The notes under the pieces are model-generated. The model searched no databases and was not told where the DNA came from. It saw nothing but the letters and a program-made list of their open reading frames with translations. This document shows, piece by piece, positions 28,266 through 35,666 of a stretch of 64,000 nucleotides of DNA (position 1 is the stretch's first letter; each line of letters begins with the position of its first letter). The position numbers and the translations under genes are program-made. Origin of the DNA: Arthrobacter sp. QXT-31 (lineage in GTDB: Bacteria; Actinomycetota; Actinomycetes; Actinomycetales; Micrococcaceae); NCBI RefSeq assembly GCF_001969265.1, contig NZ_CP019304.1, positions 1,860,001 to 1,924,000 of the forward strand, given 5' to 3'.

Positions 28266-29282
28266 GTGACGCTGGCCATCTTCGCCCTGGTGGTGCTCCT
28301 CACTTCGGCTTTTTCCTTTCTCAACGGTTTTCGGGACGTGTCCACGTCTGTAGCCCTGGCCGTGCGCACCCGCGCCCTGACCCCCACCGTGGCCGTACTG
28401 CTGGCCGCCCTGTTCAACCTCATCGGCGCCCTTCTCAGCGCCGGCCTGGCCGTGGCCATCAGCCAGAACTGGATTTCCCTCCCGCCGGGGAACAGCGGAC
28501 TGACCATCATCGCCGCCGGCCTCGCCAGCGCGTGCGCCTGGGGGATTTTCCTCTGGTGGCGGGGCGTTCCCTCCTCCTCCACGCATGCCTTGGTGGGCGG
28601 ACTCGCGGGGGCCGGAACCGCCAGTGTGGTGGTGGGCGGCAATTCAGTGGGCGGCGTGGACCAGTCGCTCCTGTTCCAGGTGGTCCTCCCCCTGATCTTC
28701 TCGCCTCTTATCGCCTTCATCGGCGCCTACCTGCTGGTGTTTCCCGTCACCTGGGCCGCGCGTTACACCCAGCCGAGCGTGGTCAACAAGCGGTTCCGGG
28801 CCGCCCAGTCCATCGCCGCCGGCGCCGTGGCCTTTGGCCACGGGCTGCAGGACGGCCAGCGGGTCAGCGCGGTACTCATCCTTGCGCTGCTGGCTGCCGG
28901 CTATTCCGACGGCGGCTCGATTCCCCTGTGGGTGGCGCTGCTGTCCGCGGCGACAATCACGGCCGGCACGATGTTTGGCGGCTGGCGCATCTCGCACACC
29001 ATCGGCTACCGCCTGACCCGGATCGATCCGCTGCGCGGCGTGGTGGCACAAGGCTTTAGCGCGCTCATGCTGTTCGTTGGCGCCATCGGGCTGCACTGGC
29101 CCGTGTCAACCACCCACACGGTCACGTCCTCAGTGCTCGGTGCAGGGGAAAACCAGCAGTTCGCCACCAGCGACCGGAAGCTGGTTACCCGGATCCTGGC
29201 ACTGTGGGTCCTGACTCCGGTAACCACCGCCGCCGGGGCATTCATCCTCGAACTGGCTCTCTCCCCGCTGATCAGCAGCTAA
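28266..29282 (+). CDS. Low-affinity inorganic phosphate transporter (Pit family)
   Basis: 338 residues, about 9-10 hydrophobic segments. GTG start lies directly after the DUF47 stop, with AAGGAA upstream. Pit signatures are duplicated: AFSFLNGFRDVSTSVALAVR near the N-terminus and FGHGLQDGQRVSAVLILALL in the second half. VPSSSTHALVGGLAGAG and HWPVSTTHTVTSSVLGAG are the other family motifs. Transport of metal phosphate by proton symport is expected. Confidence 0.93.
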   Translation: MTLAIFALVVLLTSAFSFLNGFRDVSTSVALAVRTRALTPTVAVLLAALFNLIGALLSAGLAVAISQNWISLPPGNSGLTIIAAGLASACAWGIFLWWRGVPSSSTHALVGGLAGAGTASVVVGGNSVGGVDQSLLFQVVLPLIFSPLIAFIGAYLLVFPVTWAARYTQPSVVNKRFRAAQSIAAGAVAFGHGLQDGQRVSAVLILALLAAGYSDGGSIPLWVALLSAATITAGTMFGGWRISHTIGYRLTRIDPLRGVVAQGFSALMLFVGAIGLHWPVSTTHTVTSSVLGAGENQQFATSDRKLVTRILALWVLTPVTTAAGAFILELALSPLISS

Positions 29283-29298
29283 GCACAGCCTTTCACAA

Positions 29299-29354
29299 CG
29301 ATTGCTCCGTAGCTGCCTTTTTGAAGGTCCATTAGGGCAGTTACGGAGCAATCG
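29299..29354. terminator. Large inverted repeat between pit and pstB
   Basis: A 19-bp stem (29299-29317 with 29336-29354, one G-T) around an 18-base loop holding TTTTT. It lies between convergent genes and can terminate both. It is longer than a standard terminator and resembles other long intergenic palindromes at 35025 and 50505. Confidence 0.7.
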
Positions 29355-29385
29355 ATGTGTGGACTGGGCCCACGCCGGCGAGGGC

Positions 29386-29468
29386 CCCGGCCTGAGCTTG
29401 CGAAGGCTGGGAGCCGGTGGGTGGGCCCACAGCCGCAGGGGTCCCCGGGCGAGCGTGCGAGCCTGGGG
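29386..29468. repeat. Pair of GAGCTTGCGA-loop hairpins downstream of pstB
   Basis: Hairpin 1: CCCGGCCT (29386-29393), loop GAGCTTGCGA, AGGCTGGG (29404-29411). Hairpin 2: CCCCGGGC (29443-29450), loop GAGCGTGCGA, GCCTGGGG (29461-29468). Both have an 8-bp stem with one G-T pair. The same pair occurs at 59072-59148. Confidence 0.75.
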
Positions 29469-29480
29469 TGCGGCTGGGGA

Positions 29481-30260
29481 TTACCCGAAGCGGCCGGAGA
29501 CGTAGTCCTCGGTGGCCTTCTGGCTCGGGTTGTTGAAGATGGTGCTGGTCTCGGCGAACTCGATGAGCTTGCCGGGCTTGCCGGTGCCGGCGATGTTGAA
29601 GAACGCCGTCCTGTCCGAGACTCGGGCGGCCTGCTGCATGTTGTGGGTCACGATCACCACGGTGTATTCGTCCTTGAGCTCGTTGATGAGGTCCTCAACG
29701 GCGAGGGTGGAGATCGGGTCCAGGGCCGAGCAGGGCTCGTCCATGAGGATCACCTGCGGCTCCACGGCGATGGCGCGGGCGATGCAGAGGCGCTGCTGCT
29801 GGCCGCCGGACAGTCCCGAGCCCGGCTTCTCCAGGCGGTCCTTGACCTCGTTCCAGAGGTTGGCGCCGCGGAGCGAGCGCTCCACCAGGGCATCCGCCTC
29901 GCCCTTGGAGATCTTCTGGTTGTTCAGCTTCACGCCGGCCAGGACGTTGTCCCGGATGGACATGGTGGGGAACGGGTTGGGCCGCTGGAACACCATGCCG
30001 ATCTGGGAGCGGACCGTCACCGGGTCCACGCCGGGGCCGTACAGGTTGTCGCCGTCGAGGAGCACCTCACCCTCAACTCGGGCACCCGGCAGCACCTCGT
30101 GCATGCGGTTCAGCGTGCGCAGGAAGGTGGACTTGCCGCAGCCAGAGGGGCCAATGAACGCCGTCACGGACTTGGCCTCGATGTTGATGCTGACGTCTTC
30201 GACGGCCAGGAAATTGCCGTAGTACACGTTCAGGTCTTTGACGTCGATGCGCTTGGACAT
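29481..30260 (-). CDS. pstB: Phosphate ABC importer ATP-binding protein PstB
   Basis: 259 residues from ATG 30260 with AAGGAA 4 bases upstream; the frame is open further upstream but only as an overlap with pstA. Walker [10 protein letters not shown]; signature: LSGGQQQRL; Walker [14 protein letters not shown]; His: [20 protein letters not shown]. PstB-specific segments are [19 protein letters not shown] and [16 protein letters not shown]. Last gene of the leftward pst operon. Confidence 0.98.
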   Translation of the reverse strand: MSKRIDVKDLNVYYGNFLAVEDVSINIEAKSVTAFIGPSGCGKSTFLRTLNRMHEVLPGARVEGEVLLDGDNLYGPGVDPVTVRSQIGMVFQRPNPFPTMSIRDNVLAGVKLNNQKISKGEADALVERSLRGANLWNEVKDRLEKPGSGLSGGQQQRLCIARAIAVEPQVILMDEPCSALDPISTLAVEDLINELKDEYTVVIVTHNMQQAARVSDRTAFFNIAGTGKPGKLIEFAETSTIFNNPSQKATEDYVSGRFG

Positions 30261-30331
30261 GATGTTCCTTAACTTGCTGGTATGAAATGAGTCTAAGTCG
30301 CGGCCGCACAGGCCCGTAAGGGCCGTCCGGC

Positions 30332-31441
30332 CTAGCGGCCCGTCTTCGGTGCGAAGATCCGGGCGATGAGGCGGGCGGCGAGGTTCAGCAGCATCACCAG
30401 GATGATCAGCACCAGGGCTGCGCCCCAGGCCCGCTGTGATGACGGATCGGGGTTGGACGGGGACGTTGGGTTCAGGATCTGCGTGTAGATGAACGTCGGC
30501 AGGGAGGCCATCCAACCGCTGAACACGTTGTTGTTGATGCTCGTGGCGAACCCGGCGGTCACCAGGATGGGGGCGGTTTCGCCGATGACGCGGGCGATCG
30601 CCAGGGTGACACCGGAAGCAATGCCCGAGATCGCCGTCGGAATGACCACCTTGAGGATGGTCCGCCACTTCCGGACGCCCAGGGCATAGGAGGCCTCGCG
30701 AAGCTCGTTGGGCACGATCTTCAGCATTTCCTCACTGGAGCGGACCACCACCGGGATCATCAGCACGGAGAGTGCGACGGCGGCCACGGCGCCGGTTTTG
30801 GTGCCGGGCCCCACGACGGCGAAGAAGAACGCTGCGGCGAAGAGGCCGGCCACGATGGACGGGATGCCGGTCATGACATCGACGAAGAAGGTGATGGCGC
30901 GGGCCAGCGGGCGGTCGTTGCCGTATTCCACGAGGTAGATCGCCGTCAGGAGGCCCACCGGCACCGAGATGACGGTGGCCAGCAGGGTGATCTGCACAGT
31001 GCCGAGAAGCGCGTGGTAGATGCCGCCGAGCACCGGCCCGGCACCTTCGGCCGCCCTGTTGTCGAACACGCCCGTCACGCCGTTCATCGACGTGCCGAGG
31101 AACCGGGGGTTGAGGAGGCCGGGAATGCCATTGACCAGGACGGTCCAGATGACGGAGATCAGCGGGAGCAGCGCCACCAGGAAGGCCCCCACCACAAGGC
31201 AGGTGGCAAGCTTGTCCTTGGCCTTGCGCGAGCCCTCAACGGCGGCGCTCCATCCCACGAGGCCGGCGGCAAAGAGAATGGCGGAGACGACTCCCCAGCC
31301 GAAGGCGTTGAAGCCGATCAGCGCGAGGATGGCGGCGCCGAGGACCAGCGCGATGCCCAGGACGACGTAGGGCGCGTACTTGGGCAGCTGGCCCTTGGTC
31401 AGGGCGGACCGCTTGCGGACCGGGGTCAGGGTGGAGGTCAT
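30332..31441 (-). CDS. pstA: Phosphate ABC importer permease PstA
   Basis: 369 residues. About three N-terminal hydrophobic segments precede the usual six-segment core. [40 protein letters not shown] and [20 protein letters not shown] (permease EAA loop) identify PstA. The start follows the pstC stop with no gap (TAAATG). The gap of 71 bases to pstB has only the pstB ribosome site. Confidence 0.97.
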   Translation of the reverse strand: MTSTLTPVRKRSALTKGQLPKYAPYVVLGIALVLGAAILALIGFNAFGWGVVSAILFAAGLVGWSAAVEGSRKAKDKLATCLVVGAFLVALLPLISVIWTVLVNGIPGLLNPRFLGTSMNGVTGVFDNRAAEGAGPVLGGIYHALLGTVQITLLATVISVPVGLLTAIYLVEYGNDRPLARAITFFVDVMTGIPSIVAGLFAAAFFFAVVGPGTKTGAVAAVALSVLMIPVVVRSSEEMLKIVPNELREASYALGVRKWRTILKVVIPTAISGIASGVTLAIARVIGETAPILVTAGFATSINNNVFSGWMASLPTFIYTQILNPTSPSNPDPSSQRAWGAALVLIILVMLLNLAARLIARIFAPKTGR

Positions 31442-32374
31442 TTAGTTGGCTCCCGAGAATTCTTTGTGCCGGCTGATGATCCACCGGGCGATCATATTGA
31501 CGGCGAGGGTGATCACGAACAGGACCAGGCCCGCGGCAATCAGCGTGCTCACCTTGAGGCCGCTGGCCTCCGGGAAGTTCAGCGCGATCTCGGCGGCGAT
31601 GGTCTGGTTGCCGGACTGGATCAGGCTGGCGGTGAGCGCGCCGGAGGACAGCACGAGCGCCACGGCCATGGTCTCGCCGAGCGCCCGGCCGAGTCCCAGC
31701 ATGACGGCGCTGATGATGCCGGGGCGGGCGAAGGGCAGGACCGCCATCTTGATCATTTCCCAACGGGTGGCGCCCAGTGCAAGGGCGGCTTCCTCGTGCA
31801 GCTTGGGGGTCTGGAGGAAGATCTCGCGGGAGAGGGACGTGATGATGGGGATCACCATGACGGACAGCACGATGCCGGCGGTCAGGATGGTCTTGCCCGT
31901 GGCGGAGGCCGGTCCCTGGAAGATGGGCAGCCAGCCCATGTTTGCGGCCAGCCAGCCGTAGGCGGGCGAAATCTGCGGGGCCAGGAAGGCGGCGCCCCAG
32001 GCACCGTAGATAACGGAGGGGATCGCGGCCAGCAGGTCAATCACATAGCCCAGGCCGGATGCGATGCCGCGCGGAGCGAAGTGCGAGATGAAGAGGGCGA
32101 CGCCGATGGACACCGGCGTGGCGATAGCCAGGGCGATGATGGCCGCGATGAGGGTGCCCAGGACGATCGGCCAGATGTAGGCGAAGAAGCCCTCCCCGCC
32201 CTGGATGTCCTCGGCGGGGGCTGTGAAGGCCGGAAGCGCCTGGATGACGAGGAAGAGCGCCACGCCGAACAGCACGGCAAGGATCAGGCAGCCTGCCGCG
32301 AGGGCCGCTCCGGAGAAGACTTTGTCCCCGGCGCGGCCTGCGCCTCGGGAGCTGGTCAGGGAGGTGGTGGTCAT
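31442..32374 (-). CDS. pstC: Phosphate ABC importer permease PstC
   Basis: 310 residues, six membrane segments after a short N-terminus. Typical segments: IAIATPVSIGVALFISHFAP, VIDLLAAIPSVIYGAWGAAF and LHEEAALALGATRWEMIKMA (EAA loop). Pairs with PstA as the channel. Confidence 0.97.
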   Translation of the reverse strand: MTTTSLTSSRGAGRAGDKVFSGAALAAGCLILAVLFGVALFLVIQALPAFTAPAEDIQGGEGFFAYIWPIVLGTLIAAIIALAIATPVSIGVALFISHFAPRGIASGLGYVIDLLAAIPSVIYGAWGAAFLAPQISPAYGWLAANMGWLPIFQGPASATGKTILTAGIVLSVMVIPIITSLSREIFLQTPKLHEEAALALGATRWEMIKMAVLPFARPGIISAVMLGLGRALGETMAVALVLSSGALTASLIQSGNQTIAAEIALNFPEASGLKVSTLIAAGLVLFVITLAVNMIARWIISRHKEFSGAN

Positions 32375-32436
32375 ACCCGGCCCTTCGGTGTTGATGGTTC
32401 GTATTGAATCGTGCTGGAACCGCGCTTTACACGGCT

Positions 32437-32474
32437 AAGTTCCCCGCCCTGCTTGTCGGCTGGGCGGGGAACTT
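32437..32474 (-). terminator. Hairpin between pstS and pstC
   Basis: A 13-bp stem (32437-32449 with 32462-32474) and 12-base loop in the 118-base gap after pstS. A partial terminator or mRNA stabiliser here would give more PstS than permease, as is usual for binding-protein genes. Confidence 0.65.
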
Positions 32475-32492
32475 CGTCGTTCAGGTCAAACG

Positions 32493-33614
32493 CTACGACT
32501 TGACCTTGATGGATTCGATAGCCTTGGTGGCCTTTTCGGTCAGCGCTGCGGAAATCGGAGCCGACTTGGCGGACTCTGCGGCAGCCTTCTGGCCCTCTTC
32601 GGAAACTACATAGGTCTCGAAGGCCTTGACCAGGTCAACGGTTTCCTGCTTGTCGTAGCTGGAGCAGACGATGTGGTAGGAAACCAGGACCACGGGGTAG
32701 GCACCGGCCTCGGTGGTGGTGCGGTCGAGCTCGATGGCACCGCCGTTTTCGCCGCGGCCTTCAACCGGCTTGCCGGCGTCCACTGCCTTGGAGGCAGCTT
32801 CCGGGGAGATCTTGACGAACTCGGAGCCGACCTTGATCTCGGCGATGCCCAGCTTGCCTCCGACGGCGGAGTCATCGGCGTAGGTCACGGCGCCCGGGGT
32901 GTCGGTGACGGTCTTGACGACGCCGGAGGTGCCCTTGGCGTTCTCGCCCTTGAGCGAGGCAGGCCAGATGCCGTCAGCCTTGTCCTTCCAGACGTCCGGA
33001 GCGGCAGCCGAGAGGTACTCGGTGAAGTTCTTGGTGGTGCCGGAGTCGTCAGAACGGCTTACCGGGGTGACGGCGAGGTCCGGGAGCTTCGCGTCCGGGT
33101 TCAGGGCTGCGATGGCGGGGTCGTTCCACTTGGCGATCTCGCCGCGGAAGATCTTGGCTGCGGTGGGGGCATCCAGTTTCAGCTCGGTGATGTCCGGCAG
33201 GTTGAAGGCGATGGCGATCGGCGAGATGTAGACCGGGATCTCGATGGCGCCGTCGGGGCCGCAGACCTTCTTGGCCGATTCCAGTTCCTCATCCTTGAGG
33301 AAGGCGTCGGAGCCCGCGAACTGAGCAGAACCGTCGATGATGGCCTTGCGTCCGGCGCCGGAGCCGTCCGGGGAGTACTGCACGGTGGCGCCCTGGTTGG
33401 CGGAGGCGAAGTTGGTCTTCCACACATCCATGGCCGCGCCCTGCGCGGAGGAGCCGATGCCGGTCAGGGTGCCGGTGACCTTGGCGCCGCCAGCGGGGGC
33501 GCTGCCTTCCGGGGCGGTGCCCGTGGCATTGTCTGAACCACAGGCGGTGAGCGCGAGTGCGCCAGCGGCGATAACTGCGATTGCCGCGTGGCGGCCGAAG
33601 CGGAGTGCCTTCAC
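32493..33614 (-). CDS. pstS: Phosphate-binding lipoprotein PstS
   Basis: 373 residues. Lipoprotein signal AVIAAGALALTACGSDN (Cys25). Phosphate-binding segments: GTLTGIGSSAQGAAMDVWKT, DGSAQFAGSDAFLKDEEL, TPVSRSDDSGTTKNFTEYL and SFEYVV-like end. First gene of the pst operon; a PHO-box-like direct repeat lies 122 bases upstream. Confidence 0.97.
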   Translation of the reverse strand: MKALRFGRHAAIAVIAAGALALTACGSDNATGTAPEGSAPAGGAKVTGTLTGIGSSAQGAAMDVWKTNFASANQGATVQYSPDGSGAGRKAIIDGSAQFAGSDAFLKDEELESAKKVCGPDGAIEIPVYISPIAIAFNLPDITELKLDAPTAAKIFRGEIAKWNDPAIAALNPDAKLPDLAVTPVSRSDDSGTTKNFTEYLSAAAPDVWKDKADGIWPASLKGENAKGTSGVVKTVTDTPGAVTYADDSAVGGKLGIAEIKVGSEFVKISPEAASKAVDAGKPVEGRGENGGAIELDRTTTEAGAYPVVLVSYHIVCSSYDKQETVDLVKAFETYVVSEEGQKAAAESAKSAPISAALTEKATKAIESIKVKS

Positions 33615-33735
33615 TGGATGTACCCCTTCCAGGGTTTTTCGATGCGGTGCGGACCGGAGACGTCCGAACGGGAATTCGTACTTTCTGTACCTGCACTGAA
33701 GTTATGGGCCGCAGGTAACAAGTTTTGGGGTCCAA

Positions 33736-33753
33736 GGTGAACGCAGGGTTAAC
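33736..33753 (-). promoter_or_regulatory. PHO-box-like direct repeat upstream of pstS
   Basis: On the minus strand GTTAACC (33753-33747) and GTTCACC (33742-33736) are spaced exactly 11 bases start to start. That matches the two-unit direct-repeat PHO box bound by PhoP in actinomycetes (units like GTTCACC). Expected to activate pst genes in low phosphate. Confidence 0.65.
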
Positions 33754-33874
33754 GAGGGCGGGCCATTGGCTTACAGATACTGCGTTGCCATTGCGTTGGA
33801 TGCGCCACAGTCGTAGTGGTTTCGCCACAGGATTAACAACCTTAACTTGGGTCCCACGTGGCACCATTGGGACC

Positions 33875-34420
33875 ATGGAGATCTCAGGGCCGCTGGACGG
33901 GCACCAACTGGGTGAGGGTCCGGACGCCGATGTGGACCTGTACCGCAGGCTGAGTTCGGACATCACCGCCGGGGTTGCCGTCGTTTCCACCCGGCTGCGG
34001 AACCGGGACTACGCGGCCACGGTCAGCGCCTTCCTCTCTGTGTCCTACGACCCGCCGACCATGCTGGTCAGCCTGTACGCGGAGTCCCGCATCGGCGAGG
34101 CCGTGGAGGAGGCGGGCACCTGGGCGCTGAGCGTGCTGTCCGGCAAGCACCAGGGCACGGCGGCCTGGCTGGCCAGCCCCGGGACGCCGCTGCACGGGCT
34201 GCTCGCACAGGTGCCCTTCCGCCGCGGACCTGCCACCGGATCTGCGGTCATCGACGGCTGCCTCGCCTACTTCGAACTGCGCACGGTTTCGGTCCACCCG
34301 GCCGCCACCCACCTGCTGGTTGTGGGTGAGGTGCTGGCGATGGGCAGCGGCGCGGAACCGTCCGAGGCGCCGGACCCGCTGGTGCACTTCGGCTCGGAGT
34401 TCCGCCGGCTGGCGCCGTGA
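33875..34420 (+). CDS. Flavin reductase-like (FMN-binding split barrel) protein
   Basis: 181 residues from ATG 33875; the frame is open for 50 codons upstream but that part covers the pst control region and lacks domain sequence. RRLSSDITAGVAVVSTRLRN, ATVSAFLSVSYDPPTMLVSL, ESRIGEAVEEAGTWALSVLS and GCLAYFELRTVSVHPAATHL match the flavin reductase/DIM6-NTAB domain. It supplies reduced FMN or FAD to a partner oxygenase, or acts alone; no two-component oxygenase is adjacent. It is divergent from pstS. No clear ribosome site, so leaderless translation is possible. Confidence 0.85.
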   Translation: MEISGPLDGHQLGEGPDADVDLYRRLSSDITAGVAVVSTRLRNRDYAATVSAFLSVSYDPPTMLVSLYAESRIGEAVEEAGTWALSVLSGKHQGTAAWLASPGTPLHGLLAQVPFRRGPATGSAVIDGCLAYFELRTVSVHPAATHLLVVGEVLAMGSGAEPSEAPDPLVHFGSEFRRLAP

Positions 34421-34507
34421 AGCGTTCTGTCTGCGCACCATAACCGCAACCGTCCAGGGGACGGCGCGAAGGCGGGCGAGCAGCGTGGCGGCGAAGGGAG
34501 AAGACTG

Positions 34508-34546
34508 ATGAGCAGCACAGCCGGCAACACCGCAACTGAACACTGA
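34508..34546 (+). CDS. Possible 12-residue leader ORF
   Basis: ATG 34508 follows AGGGAGAAGACTG, a good ribosome site, and encodes MSSTAGNTATEH before TGA. The DUF1761 gene starts 15 bases later with its own GAGGAG. It could be a leader peptide or a remnant; composition gives no hint of attenuation. Confidence 0.25.
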   Translation: MSSTAGNTATEH

Positions 34547-34560
34547 GTGAGGAGTGGAAC

Positions 34561-34980
34561 ATGGTTCCTGAAATCAACATCTGGGCGGTCCTGGTGGCGA
34601 CGCTGTCCACCATGGTCGTCGGGTCGGTCTGGTACACGCCCAAGGTCTTCGGCAACTACTGGATGCGCGTGGCCAAGGTCTCGCCGAGCGGCAAAGCGAA
34701 AGATGCCGTCAAGCCCATCCTGATCACCCTGGCAGTGAGTTTCGTCAGCGCCCTTGTCCTGGCGGGATCGGTTGCCATCGCGCAGGAATTTTACGGCGGC
34801 AGCTTCCTGGGCAATTCGCTCATCACCGCCGTCATACTGTGGGCAGGCTTCACGGCGGCGCGCTTCATCACTCACGACGCCTTCGAGGGCCGCCCTGCCG
34901 GACTCACGGCACTGAACTGCGCCCATGAGCTCGTGACCTACCTGGTGATGGGCCTGGTCATCGGACTGTTCGGCGTCTAA
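34561..34980 (+). CDS. DUF1761 family membrane protein
   Basis: 139 residues, four predicted membrane segments: ILAVLVATLSTMVVGSVWYT-like, LITLAVSFVSALVLAGSVAI, LITAVILWAGFTAARF and LVTYLVMGLVIGLFGV. WYTPKVFGNYWM after segment 1 and the last-segment pattern NCAHELVTYLVMG are characteristic of DUF1761. Function is unknown. A strong ribosome site (GAGGAGTGGAAC) precedes the ATG. Confidence 0.85.
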   Translation: MVPEINIWAVLVATLSTMVVGSVWYTPKVFGNYWMRVAKVSPSGKAKDAVKPILITLAVSFVSALVLAGSVAIAQEFYGGSFLGNSLITAVILWAGFTAARFITHDAFEGRPAGLTALNCAHELVTYLVMGLVIGLFGV

Positions 34981-35024
34981 GCGCGAGCGGACACTTGAGG
35001 CCCCCGTCTCCGCCGACCCCCGGA

Positions 35025-35089
35025 AGCGCGAACTGGGAGATACTACCCGCAAATCTCGGTTTTGGAGTCATTACCTGACAGTTCGCGCT
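35025..35089. repeat. Long imperfect inverted repeat between convergent genes
   Basis: Outer arms AGCGCGAACTG (35025-35035) and CAGTTCGCGCT (35079-35089) enclose 43 bases with ATCTCGGTTTTGGAGTC. The right arm includes the first two bases of the stop (complement of CTA at 35088-35090) of the leftward gene. Probably a bidirectional terminator of the long-palindrome type. Confidence 0.6.
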
Positions 35090-35639
35090 AGTGGCGGGAG
35101 CGGAGGCGGGCCACGAGTGTCGAGGCGAGGAACGCCGTCGTCATTTCCAGGGCGATGACCGCCAGCAACACGGCGGCAGCGGGTCCCTCCGATCCGGCTG
35201 ACCCTGCGGGAACCACCGGCGCTGCCGCTGTGTGGCTGTGGGCCGAGCCGCCCGGGGCGAGCAGCAGGAAACCGTGGATCGCCGCCATCGCGACGCCCGA
35301 GGCCATGATCCGGTGCAGGGCGGCGAGACTGCTGTGGCGCCACACGTGAGCGGCGCACGGCACGCAGACCGCCACCATCACGAGCATCAGTGCGTTGAGC
35401 CACAGTCCATGGTGGCTGCCGGCGGCCAGCCACACGTGGGCAAGGCAGGATGCGGCGGTCACCACGGCGCAGACTCGGGAGTGGAGGCGAGCGCCGGCCG
35501 CCCGGCCCTCCGCTCCCCCGAAGGGCCCCCCGACAACGCTGCCCGAGGCAGCTCGTCGGGAGATAGGTCTTCCGCCTACTGTTGCCGGAGCCACTGCTGC
35601 TGGGGCAACCGCTGGCGTGGCAACTGCTGCCGAAGTCAT
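35088..35639 (-). CDS. His-rich membrane protein downstream of the amine oxidase
   Basis: 183 residues. The first 50 residues are Ala/Pro/Arg-rich and low in complexity. Then come about four hydrophobic segments: VVTAASCLAHVWLAAGSHHG, LWLNALMLVMVAVCVPCAAH, IMASGVAMAAIHGFLLLAPG and AAVLLAVIALEMTTAFLAS. His and Cys residues cluster at segment ends (SHHG, CVPCAAHVWRH, HSHT). I recognise no family. It begins 28 bases after the stop of a copper amine oxidase gene on the same strand, so a role in copper handling is conceivable, but only from position and His content. Confidence 0.65.
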   Translation of the reverse strand: MTSAAVATPAVAPAAVAPATVGGRPISRRAASGSVVGGPFGGAEGRAAGARLHSRVCAVVTAASCLAHVWLAAGSHHGLWLNALMLVMVAVCVPCAAHVWRHSSLAALHRIMASGVAMAAIHGFLLLAPGGSAHSHTAAAPVVPAGSAGSEGPAAAVLLAVIALEMTTAFLASTLVARLRSRH

Positions 35640-35666
35640 GCCGGGAGCCCCCGCAGCGGAATCCGC

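Noticed and set aside
30261..30668. Extension of the pstB frame upstream into pstA
   Set aside because: PstB homology begins at ATG 30260, which has its own ribosome site; the extension is out-of-frame pstA sequence.
33725..33874. 50-codon extension of the flavin reductase gene
   Set aside because: It covers the PHO-box-like element and pst control region, and family homology starts after ATG 33875.
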